Source: Nitrospirota bacterium
Lineage (GTDB): Bacteria; Nitrospirota; Thermodesulfovibrionia; Thermodesulfovibrionales; JdFR-85
Direction: 5' to 3'
DNA: 34,191 nucleotides
Assembly: GCA_015492645.1 (NCBI GenBank)
Contig: WGER01000075.1
Coordinates: forward strand, 1 to 34,191
Below, piece by piece: positions 28,199 to 34,191 of the stretch; the stretch's first letter is position 1; the number at the start of each line of letters is the position of its first letter. Under the pieces are notes generated by a model, which was not told where the DNA came from, did not search any database, and saw only the letters and a program-made list of their open reading frames with translations. The position numbers and the translations under genes were made by a program.

Positions 28199-29174
28199 TC
28201 GGTATCTTCAGGTGTTCATAGGCGGCCTTTGTTGCCACCCTGCCCCGGGGAGTCCTCTCAATAAATCCCTCCTGCAGTAGATAGGGCTCATAGACATCCT
28301 CCAAGGTCTCCTTGTCTTCCCTCAGAGATGCAGCAAGGGTATCCACTCCTACAGGTCCCCCCCCGTATTTCTCTATTATTGTCCTGAGGAACCTCCTGTC
28401 CATCTCGTCAAGACCCCTGTCGTCCACATCCAGGGCCTTCAGGGCATATCTGGTGATCTCTATGTCTATGACACCGTCCCCCTTAATGTCTGCAAAGTCT
28501 CTTATACGTCTCAGGAGCCTGTTTGCTATCCTGGGAGTCCCCCTGGATCGGCGGGCGATCTCGTAGGCGGCATCTTCTCTGACCTGGACATTCATTATAG
28601 AGGCGGACCTCTTGATTATCATCAGGAGTTCCTCTGGTGAGTAGTACTCCACCCTCATGATCATCCCGAACCTGTCGCGGAGAGGGGAGGTGAGGAGTCC
28701 TGTCCGGGTAGTCGCACCGATCAGGGTGAACCTCGGCAGGTTCACCTTCAGTGTCCTCGCATTTGGACCCTGTCCTATTACGATGTCAAGGTGGAAGTCC
28801 TCCATCGCCGGGTAGAGCACCTCCTCCACAACCCTCGGCAGTCTGTGAATCTCATCTATAAAGAGGATATCATGCTCGTTGAGATTTGTGAGGATTGCAG
28901 CAAGGTCTCCTGCCCTCTCGATCATCGGGCCGGATGTGGCCTTGATATTTACCCCGAGTTCATGGGAGATCACATGGGCAAGGGTGGTCTTGCCGAGCCC
29001 TGGGGGGCCGTAAAATAGGACATGGTCAAGCGGTTCTCCCCTTTTAATTGCCGCCTGTATGAATACAGAGAGGTTCTCTTTGATCTTCTGCTGACCGATA
29101 AAGTCATTGAGGGTTTTTGGTCTGAGTTGTCTCTCTATGCCCTCTTCTTCCGATGACACGTAATCCCTCAACAC
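28179..29174 (-). CDS. ruvB: Holliday junction branch-migration helicase RuvB
   Basis: The protein has 331 residues, typical for RuvB. It is the hexameric AAA+ motor that drives branch migration with RuvA. Walker A is G56-PPGLGKTT-64 and Walker B is ILFIDEIH at 103-110. Sensor-1 ([11 protein letters not shown]), the arginine-finger region (PLRDRFGMI) and a winged-helix C-terminus (ESxR-like [29 protein letters not shown]) are all visible. It starts with GTG 29174, which overlaps the ruvA stop by one base, with GGGAGG upstream. The 3' end is convergent with the membrane-protein gene. RuvC is not in the window. Confidence 0.97.
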   Translation of the reverse strand: MLRDYVSSEEEGIERQLRPKTLNDFIGQQKIKENLSVFIQAAIKRGEPLDHVLFYGPPGLGKTTLAHVISHELGVNIKATSGPMIERAGDLAAILTNLNEHDILFIDEIHRLPRVVEEVLYPAMEDFHLDIVIGQGPNARTLKVNLPRFTLIGATTRTGLLTSPLRDRFGMIMRVEYYSPEELLMIIKRSASIMNVQVREDAAYEIARRSRGTPRIANRLLRRIRDFADIKGDGVIDIEITRYALKALDVDDRGLDEMDRRFLRTIIEKYGGGPVGVDTLAASLREDKETLEDVYEPYLLQEGFIERTPRGRVATKAAYEHLKIPITDRLF

Positions 29175-29746
29175 TACTCTGCCTCCCTGTTGAGATATCT
29201 CAGGGCCTCCTTCAGGGCATCCTCTATGCCCATATCCTTCTGGTAGACCTTCTGCAGGGCCTCCTTGGCCTCTGATGCCCTGTACCCTAAGTTGACAAGC
29301 GCAGACAGAATGTCCTCATACACGGTGTCCTGTATCTTATCTGTGGCAGGCAGTGTCTGTTTCAGTTCAAAGATTATCCTCTTCGCCTTCTTCCTGCCGA
29401 TGCCAGGGAGTCTGCTGAGGATGGCGGTGTCTTCAGAGTCAACAGCCCTGTAAAATTCATCTGCAGTGGTGGCAGAGAGTATGTTCAGGGCGAGTCGGGG
29501 ACCGATACCACTCACACCGAGTAGTGACCTGAATACAGCCCTGTCAGACTCCTGCTGGAATCCATAAAGGGATATTTGACCATCCTTCACATAGGTATGG
29601 ATATAGAGAAATACCTCACTGCCCTCTGGTGGCAGATTTGATAGTACCCTAAGGGGGACCTGGACCTCATAACCAACCCCTCCTGTCTCGATTACCACAC
29701 CACTTGCAGACCTGTGTGTCAGTCTTCCCCTCAGGGTTGAAATCAT
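29174..29746 (-). CDS. ruvA: Holliday junction DNA-binding subunit RuvA
   Basis: The protein has 190 residues, the usual size. The N-terminal OB-fold domain ([27 protein letters not shown] pattern, positions 1-60) is followed by the two helix-hairpin-helix motifs that bind four-way junctions ([16 protein letters not shown] and [16 protein letters not shown]). A C-terminal three-helix domain ([20 protein letters not shown]) contacts RuvB. ATG 29746 overlaps the truD stop in an ATGA, and the stop overlaps the ruvB GTG, so the three genes are translationally coupled. Confidence 0.97.
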   Translation of the reverse strand: MISTLRGRLTHRSASGVVIETGGVGYEVQVPLRVLSNLPPEGSEVFLYIHTYVKDGQISLYGFQQESDRAVFRSLLGVSGIGPRLALNILSATTADEFYRAVDSEDTAILSRLPGIGRKKAKRIIFELKQTLPATDKIQDTVYEDILSALVNLGYRASEAKEALQKVYQKDMGIEDALKEALRYLNREAE

Positions 29747-30915
29747 TTTCGTATTATATCACACTCTATGGCAAAGAGTCTCTTCAGCAGCATTGTCCCG
29801 TATGAACCCTTCGGAAGTGTGAAACTGAGTCTGATGGCCCTGTAGTTGCTGTATACTTCATCGGTCTCTGAGGAACACTGGAGGTCTTCAGGGATCACCA
29901 CCACCTTTCTGTTAAAGGATGGGAACCTGTATTTGAGAAATTGGAGGTTGAACTTCACCCCCTTCAGGCCTCTTTCTTCCAGGATCTCCTCAAGTAGCCT
30001 TGAGGTCCTTTTGTCCTGAAACACCATACTATCAGAGACCACCGGTATGGTGAGATCCTTCAAATAGGAAAATTCCTCAATCTCAGGGGTCCTGTAGAAT
30101 AGATAGTCACCTGCAATTCCCCTATATCTGAGAATCCTCCGGGAGACCTGAACTGTCAGTCTCCTGGCGGTCTCATTCCACAGAAAAGCCTGATAAGCCG
30201 CCACATACATGGATAGTTCCTCTCTGCCTATAAGACGGAGTGCATCCCTGGGGTCCCTTCCCCTGAGGAGGGTGCTGAAGATGTTCTTCTCAAAACCTGT
30301 CTCCGAGACCTCCAAACACCTCTGCCAGTCCCCCCAGCATTCCCTGAGCCTCCTCTTTCTCTGTCTTTCGGCCTTTTTGTCTTCAGGGTAGATATGGGTC
30401 AGGATTATCCTGAGTGCATCAAGGGGCCTGTCCAGAAGGATCTTTTCTGCTATGAACCCCTGTTTGGGGGCATAACTGCCGAACCTCTGATCATCAAAGT
30501 AGTTGATAAAACCCCATCGTGAGACTTCTGCAGAGGCCTCAGCGACCCTTCTGGTATCCTGTTCCCTCAGTTTCCTGACCGTTATCCTGAACCTGTTGCC
30601 CCTTATGAGGTCTGGTCCCATCGGTCTGTACATAGTGCCTATGGGGACAAGAGTATAGTTCTTTTCTTTGATATTGAACTCCCTCCGGTCCTTAATGGTG
30701 ATATACTGTGTGGTGAGGGCATACCGGTCCTTTTTGCCGCCATAGGAGATTGCCTGGAAGGGGACATTCAGTGTCCTGGAGAGTCTCCTGAGCAGGTCAA
30801 GGGTATTCCATCCCCATTTCTTCAGGTGATAGACCCTGTATGGACCGTCCTCTGACAGGGGTAGATAGGCGATCTCCTCTACCTGAAAGTCTTCAGGTCT
30901 GACCTTTATCTTCAC
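29743..30915 (-). CDS. truD: tRNA pseudouridine synthase TruD
   Basis: This 390-residue protein belongs to the TruD family, which isomerises U13 of tRNA-Glu in E. coli and other uridines in eukaryotic Pus7. The start MKIKVRPEDFQVEEI is the family signature. The catalytic aspartate is D63 in GGKKDRYALTTQ, equivalent to GLKDRHA. NRFRITVR, FINYFDDQRFGS and YQAFLWNE are further conserved blocks. The TRUD insertion domain is present (DKKAERQRKRRLRECWGD) and is rich in basic residues. It starts with GTG and overlaps the upstream methyltransferase gene by 23 bases. Confidence 0.93.
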   Translation of the reverse strand: MKIKVRPEDFQVEEIAYLPLSEDGPYRVYHLKKWGWNTLDLLRRLSRTLNVPFQAISYGGKKDRYALTTQYITIKDRREFNIKEKNYTLVPIGTMYRPMGPDLIRGNRFRITVRKLREQDTRRVAEASAEVSRWGFINYFDDQRFGSYAPKQGFIAEKILLDRPLDALRIILTHIYPEDKKAERQRKRRLRECWGDWQRCLEVSETGFEKNIFSTLLRGRDPRDALRLIGREELSMYVAAYQAFLWNETARRLTVQVSRRILRYRGIAGDYLFYRTPEIEEFSYLKDLTIPVVSDSMVFQDKRTSRLLEEILEERGLKGVKFNLQFLKYRFPSFNRKVVVIPEDLQCSSETDEVYSNYRAIRLSFTLPKGSYGTMLLKRLFAIECDIIRK

Positions 30916-31639
30916 GATCCCTCAGGGCCTTCTCTATCTGGGAACATATCCCGTGGAGCATCCTTACCTCCCAGGGCGTCAGACAGGCCCTACCGAAGAG
31001 GTGTCTCAGATTCCGCATAATCCTCTCCTCCATGTCTCTGTCTCCTTTTGGGATGTAACCAAGGGTGCGGAGGGTCTGCCTTATGTGACCATAGAGGTTT
31101 TCCAGTTCCTCGTGAGGTGCGAATTCCGGAGATGGACTCTCGAATGACCCCTCTGAGAGTTCATATGCCACAAGCAAGACCGCCTGTGCAAGGTTCAAGG
31201 AGGGGGCCTCAGCCGAGGTGGGTATGTAAATCAGAAAGCCGCACTCAAGGACCTCCTCATTGGTAAGGCCCCTGTCCTCTCTTCCGAACAGTATGGCCAC
31301 TCTGTTTCTGGATGCCACAGAGATGATCTCCCCCTTGGCCTCTTTGATAGGCAATATCAGGCCCCTCCTTTTTCCGATCCTGCGGGAAGTGCCCACTACC
31401 AGTGCCTTGTCCATTATCGCCTCCTTCAGTGTGGGATAGACCTCTGCCTCCTTCAGGACCTCTGTTGCATGGCAGGCGAGCCAGAAGTCATGGCCCTCTT
31501 CAAACCTCTCAGGGGGATTAACCAGGATGAGGTTTTTGAACCCCATGTTCTTTATCGCCCTTGCCGATGCCCCGATGTTTCCAGGTTCACGGGGTTCCAC
31601 AAGTACAAATGATATGTTGTCCTTCCAATTCTCCATCAT
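30893..31639 (-). CDS. trmJ: TrmH/SPOUT-family RNA 2'-O-methyltransferase (TrmJ group)
   Basis: The reading from ATG 31639 gives 248 residues. The start FVLVEPREPGNIGASARAIKNMGF is typical of TrmJ, which methylates the 2'-OH of residue 32 in tRNA. SPOUT knot motifs follow: ALVVGTSRRIG, VAILFGREDRGLTNEE, and IYIPTSAEAPSLNLAQAVLL. A C-terminal extension (HIRQTLRTLGYI, LRHLFGRACLTPWEVRMLHGICSQIEKAL) also matches TrmJ rather than the shorter TrmL. A TTG at 31678 would add 13 residues (MHLKGQIQLNIYL). Neither start has a clear ribosome site, so the N-terminus is uncertain. It is coupled to truD by overlap, giving a tRNA-modification pair, and follows the Suf-like pair by under 100 bases. Confidence 0.88.
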   Translation of the reverse strand: MMENWKDNISFVLVEPREPGNIGASARAIKNMGFKNLILVNPPERFEEGHDFWLACHATEVLKEAEVYPTLKEAIMDKALVVGTSRRIGKRRGLILPIKEAKGEIISVASRNRVAILFGREDRGLTNEEVLECGFLIYIPTSAEAPSLNLAQAVLLVAYELSEGSFESPSPEFAPHEELENLYGHIRQTLRTLGYIPKGDRDMEERIMRNLRHLFGRACLTPWEVRMLHGICSQIEKALRDREDKGQT

Positions 31640-31716
31640 TAGGTATATATTTAACTGGATCTGACCCTTGAGGTGCAATTGTCAGCAGGTGGGGAGAACC
31701 ATTGAGCCTCTGAAGG

Positions 31717-32664
31717 TCATCTCAGGATCCCTTCCACAATAATCTCGACCGCCCTGTCTGGTGGGACTCCACGTGCCATAAGGGTCTCCATTTGTTGTCT
31801 GTCAACACTACCAATGGCAGCCTCATGGGTCACCTTGGCCTCCGGATGGGTTACCTTTACCACAGGAACAGCACCTGCAACCGCCCTGTCCTTGACTATC
31901 TCCATACAGTCCACGTGCCCCCTCGCACCTGGGGCATTCCCTTCTGTTATCCCTGTAACCTCTGCACTGGCGGTGTCCTCAAGGGCAACACGTGTCTTTA
32001 TAAGGCTTCTCGCACCTGTACCCTTCAAACAGATCCTCTCCTTGATGTTGATCTTATCACTACCACGTCCAAAGACCTTTGCCACCATCTCTACCAGGGC
32101 ACCGGAGTCAGCCTCAGCATCGTAATCGATAGAGAGTTCACCTGCACGACCCTTTATGAGTATGAATTCAGAGGTATACCTGCCGCCCTTACAAACCCTT
32201 ATCCCGGCCTTTGGGTTCACAAAGGCACCACCTTTAAGGCCATGATAATGTGTCTCCCTGTAGCACATCTCGGCACCTTCCTGTATCAGGATTTTCGCAT
32301 CCATTATATGTTTCACTCCCTCTGCCTCAGGGAAGACACAATGGGCAATAAAGGATGCCCTTGAATGGGGCTCCAGAGTAACCTCTATCCTTATCTTTTG
32401 AGTGGCCCTTTTGTGAATTACCCCGAAACATACATGGACAGGATAAATTAGCCTTGCCTCTCTTTTTAGCAACACTCTGGCAGAGATCCCATCTTCTGTC
32501 TCTTCTGCATCAAACTCAAGCCCTTCAACTGTCCTCGCACTCAGTATCCGGTTGCCGACAGCCATAAGGTGGGCAATTTGAGGGTTTTCAAAGATCGCCC
32601 TCTCTCCACCTGTTATCTCAAAGGCCTCTAAGAGTTTTTCTTCATGATCCTTAAGACTGCTCAC
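31717..32664 (-). CDS. Short SufB/SufD-family Fe-S cluster scaffold protein
   Basis: This 315-residue protein is much shorter than E. coli SufB (about 495) and matches the compact form found in archaea and many anaerobes. The C-terminal core carries HVDCMEIV, where C253 aligns with the SufB cysteine (E. coli C405), and KVTHEAAIGSVDRQQ, where H280 aligns with the SufD histidine (H360). Having both in one chain suggests that a homodimer does the work of the SufB-SufD heterodimer. ATG overlaps the end of sufC by 14 bases, so the two proteins are likely made as a complex. No SufS, SufU or separate SufD is seen nearby. The role in Fe-S assembly is a family inference. Confidence 0.88.
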   Translation of the reverse strand: MSSLKDHEEKLLEAFEITGGERAIFENPQIAHLMAVGNRILSARTVEGLEFDAEETEDGISARVLLKREARLIYPVHVCFGVIHKRATQKIRIEVTLEPHSRASFIAHCVFPEAEGVKHIMDAKILIQEGAEMCYRETHYHGLKGGAFVNPKAGIRVCKGGRYTSEFILIKGRAGELSIDYDAEADSGALVEMVAKVFGRGSDKINIKERICLKGTGARSLIKTRVALEDTASAEVTGITEGNAPGARGHVDCMEIVKDRAVAGAVPVVKVTHPEAKVTHEAAIGSVDRQQMETLMARGVPPDRAVEIIVEGILR

Positions 32665-33367
32665 AGGTTACCCCATCACATACAAGACATGTCCTCGACT
32701 TGTACGCCTCTGTAACCTCCTCTGGTGACCCTGTTATATATATCCTTCCAGCACAGATCTGCGATGCCCTGTCTGCACAGAGTGCTATCTCCTCCCTGTG
32801 AGTGATAAGAAGTACCGATGAGCCAAACTCCTTAAACGCCTTGAGAACGTTTATTATATCCTCTGTGGATAGCATATCAATGCCCGAGTCCGGTTCATCA
32901 AGGATGGCGAGTCTTGGCCTCATTGCAAGCACTGAGGCGAGTTCTACCCGTTTCCTTTCTCCACCACTGAGTGAACGGTCAACATTCCTGTCCAAGTAGA
33001 GTTCAGGGTGCAGGCCAACCATCTTCAGACATTCTGAAGGATCTGTATCCCTTCCTGATATCATAAGATACTCCTTTACCGTTATGCCCTCAAATCTTGC
33101 AGGCTCCTGCCAGGCAAGTGTGATCCCGAGCCTTGCCCTTTCATGTATCGGGAGATTGGTTATGTCCTTCCCGTCAAAGATGATCCGCCCCTTTGTTGGT
33201 CTGTAGTTACTGCAGCCCATAATGAGGTAGGCTAGGGTGGTTTTGCCTGTCCCATTGGTGCCAATCAGGGCATGAATCTCTCCATAATGTATTGTCAGAT
33301 TGAGTCGATTCAGGATTGTCCGTGAATCAACTACAAAGGAGACCCCATCAAGGACAAGGAGGTTCAT
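32651..33367 (-). CDS. sufC: SufC-like ABC ATPase for Fe-S cluster assembly
   Basis: The protein has 238 residues. Walker A is G36-TNGTGKTT-44, the Q-loop region is W86-Q-E-P, the ABC signature is L133-SGGERKR-140, and Walker B is LAILDEPDSGID (153-164), where EPDSGxD is the typical SufC form. The H-loop is LLITHREE. Soluble and without membrane partners, it should power the adjacent scaffold. The tail carries C227-x2-C230-x4-C235 (CLVCDGVTC), which E. coli SufC lacks; these could bind metal or a cluster. ATG 33367 has AGAGGTG upstream. It is the first clear gene of the minus-strand run ending at ruvB. Confidence 0.92.
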   Translation of the reverse strand: MNLLVLDGVSFVVDSRTILNRLNLTIHYGEIHALIGTNGTGKTTLAYLIMGCSNYRPTKGRIIFDGKDITNLPIHERARLGITLAWQEPARFEGITVKEYLMISGRDTDPSECLKMVGLHPELYLDRNVDRSLSGGERKRVELASVLAMRPRLAILDEPDSGIDMLSTEDIINVLKAFKEFGSSVLLITHREEIALCADRASQICAGRIYITGSPEEVTEAYKSRTCLVCDGVTCEQS

Positions 33368-33423
33368 AAATGTTCACCTCTCTGCTTTCCTTTTAATCTC
33401 ACCTTCAGTTGCATCTGAAACAT
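33364..33423 (-). CDS. Possible 19-residue leader ORF overlapping the sufC start
   Basis: ATG 33423 is preceded by GGAGG (33431-33435 on the plus strand) at a seven-base spacing, and the ORF stops in an ATGA overlap with the sufC start codon. The product would be a basic 19-mer starting MFQMQLKVRLKG. The good ribosome site and perfect coupling are what make it worth listing; the sequence itself resembles nothing I know. A competing reading in another frame (33374-33493) covers the same bases. Confidence 0.3.
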   Translation of the reverse strand: MFQMQLKVRLKGKQRGEHL

Positions 33424-33493
33424 CGACATTCCTCCAAAAATAATCTACACAAAATGGTATTGTTTTCTCAAAATTGACAAAGAGGGCAACCAT
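33374..33493 (-). CDS. Possible 39-residue ORF or C-terminal gene remnant upstream of sufC
   Basis: The frame from ATG 33493 gives 39 residues starting MVALFVNFEKTIPF and ending DATEGEIKRKAER, with protein-like composition and a charged end. A TAA lies two codons upstream of the ATG and no ribosome site is seen. It may therefore be the tail of a larger gene broken by a frameshift. The 98-residue ORF upstream (33468-33764) runs into it in a different frame. It stops six bases before sufC. No family recognised. Confidence 0.3.
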   Translation of the reverse strand: MVALFVNFEKTIPFCVDYFWRNVDVSDATEGEIKRKAER

Positions 33494-33764
33494 CCGTTAA
33501 ATTTTTATGTTTTAGTACAATCTTTTTTATTTGCTTTTCGAATTCAAAACGTATGGAAATATTTTTGTTATGAGGGCGAATAGTACCTTTTCTGCTCAGA
33601 GAGGTGAGGACAAAGTCAATGTTACCGTTCTGATCATATGAGACCGTGACTGTCCTTTGCCCTGGGTTGTTGATATCAGCCTGCCTTGTGCTGTAAATCA
33701 ACGGCTCAAGCCCGGGGATTTTTATTTCTTTTGTAAGGAGTGTGGTATTGTCGTATTTGGCCAA
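33468..33764 (-). CDS. Doubtful 98-residue ORF, possibly degraded gene
   Basis: The only start is a TTG directly after an in-frame TAA, with no ribosome site. The translation includes TVSYDQNGNIDFVL, a basic stretch, and ends DGCPLCQF. The YDQNGNI piece is loosely like a YD/RHS repeat, but one short match is weak. Base composition is AT-richer by eye than the neighbouring housekeeping genes and similar to the degraded right edge. It may be a fragment that once continued into the 39-residue ORF beside sufC. Function unknown. Confidence 0.3.
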   Translation of the reverse strand: MAKYDNTTLLTKEIKIPGLEPLIYSTRQADINNPGQRTVTVSYDQNGNIDFVLTSLSRKGTIRPHNKNISIRFEFEKQIKKIVLKHKNLTDGCPLCQF

Positions 33765-33815
33765 TTAACCGCCCTTCAGACCCTTAGGGCACAATTAATT
33801 TCACCCTGGCAATAA

Positions 33816-34039
33816 CATTTACACCTTTCAATTACCAGAGACAATGCAGGCAGGATTGTGCAGAGGGTGGAACAGATTCAGGGGGAAACTATTACATGGG
33901 ATTATGGTTATGATGAACTTGGAAGGTTAATAAAGGTAAAGAGAAAGGCACAGTGGTTGAAAGTTACGCCTATGATGCTAATGGAAACAGGATTGAAACG
34001 AATTCATTTAAAGGTGTTGTAGAGATGACATACACCTAA
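33816..34039 (+). pseudogene. RHS/YD-repeat protein fragment, frameshifted and cut by an insertion sequence
   Basis: One frame reads ITRDNAGRIVQRVEQ and then DYGYDELGRLIKV up to about 33938. The next frame continues from 33941 as EKGTVVESYAYDANGNRIE and ends VVEMTYT at TAA 34037-34039. YGYDELGRL and YAYDANGNR are consecutive YD repeats of the RHS family, so this is one coding piece with one missing base near 33938. There is no start codon or ribosome site. Upstream frame continuity is lost at a TAA at 33813-33815. The fragment ends where IS sequence begins. RHS proteins are large surface or toxin-delivery proteins; this copy is not functional as it stands. Confidence 0.8.
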
Positions 34040-34045
34040 CTTGCG

Positions 34046-34093
34046 GTAGTCACTAAAAGCGTTGACAAGTGACCTTCCGGCTTTAGCAACTAC
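34046..34093. repeat. Imperfect inverted repeat at the IS end
   Basis: GTAGTCACTAAAAG (34046-34059) pairs imperfectly with CTTTAGCAACTAC (34081-34093) across a 21-base loop. It lies just outside the transposase stop and just inside the inferred IS boundary. It could be a transposase-binding end structure or a weak terminator for the transposase message. Confidence 0.5.
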
Positions 34094-34191
34094 GCTACTT
34101 CATCTATCACCTCCCCTCTATTATGAAGATATTGCTTACAGAGGTCAAGCCCCTCTTTGAAAGTCTCCATTGGTGTCCTTCCATTACAATA
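34090..34191 (-). CDS. C-terminal end of an IS481-type transposase (partial)
   Basis: Thirty-three codons are visible to the TAG at 34090-34092. The segment YCNGRTPMETFKEGLDL matches the conserved end of DDE transposases of the IS481/integrase-core type, where the usual form is (Y/L)xNGxTPxxTFxxG and comes after the catalytic Glu. The tail HNRGEVIDEVA is hydrophilic, as is common. The catalytic residues would lie outside the window to the right, so integrity cannot be judged. Confidence 0.7.
   Translation of the reverse strand, partial: YCNGRTPMETFKEGLDLCKQYLHNRGEVIDEVA

Larger units (their letters stand above)
34037..34191 (-). mobile_element. One end of an IS481-like insertion sequence (continues beyond window)
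   Basis: The stretch contains the 3' end of a transposase on the minus strand, then about 50 bases of noncoding sequence with an imperfect inverted repeat, and abuts a broken RHS reading frame. The exact left boundary is inferred from where RHS similarity ends (about 34034-34040). The other end and the target duplication lie outside the window. Confidence 0.6.

Noticed and set aside
31792-32364. 190-codon plus-strand frame opposite the SufB/SufD-family gene
   Set aside because: The minus-strand reading carries the family's Cys and His motifs; the plus reading is an unlikely Thr/Cys-rich shadow.

Overview
The window looks like bacterial chromosome with the gene style of the Nitrospirota/Thermodesulfovibrio-type lineages: arginine is written almost only as AGG/AGA, genes are tightly packed with ATGA or TGATG overlaps, and a class V aminotransferase-serA-hisZ-purA run sits beside a short SufC/SufB-type pair. 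The phylum is an inference from gene content and codon style, not a database match.

Layout. (1) 1-637 is a left-edge accessory patch: the 3' end of an unrecognised gene, a heptamer tandem repeat, and a 24-codon remnant of a four-helix-bundle (S23/IVP) gene. (2) 638-17383 is a two-gene surface module: a small membrane-anchored protein resembling the GspC/PilP homology region, then one enormous secreted multidomain gene, now split by a frameshift near 12.2 kb. Restoring one base would give a protein of about 5,450 residues: signal peptide, HExxH metallopeptidase-like domain, terpenoid-cyclase-like alpha/alpha toroid, CARDB repeats, four FlgD-like SPNGD modules, two TolB-like beta-propellers, many Ig and fibronectin III domains, a discoidin domain and an amidotransferase-like domain. 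Two of these domains are inserted inside other domains. A THEP1-type NTPase gene is translationally coupled to its 3' end. (3) 17890-21043 (minus) holds htrA, a YacL-like PIN-TRAM gene and ispD. (4) 21096-28198 (plus) holds the class V aminotransferase, serA, hisZ, purA, a PilZ-zinc ribbon gene, comF and a six-helix membrane protein. The first two fit the phosphorylated serine pathway. (5) 28179-33367 (minus) holds a sufC-like gene, a single SufB/SufD-family scaffold gene, trmJ-like, truD, ruvA and ruvB, which cover Fe-S assembly, RNA modification and Holliday-junction processing. (6) 33364-34191 is a degraded right edge: small doubtful ORFs upstream of sufC, an RHS/YD-repeat fragment with its own frameshift, and the 3' end of an IS481-like transposase that appears to interrupt it.

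The most distinctive item is the 16.3 kb giant gene with its small partner. The SufC-SufB pair, whose scaffold carries both a SufB-type Cys and a SufD-type His, is the second. I saw no rRNA, tRNA, CRISPR array or replication origin.
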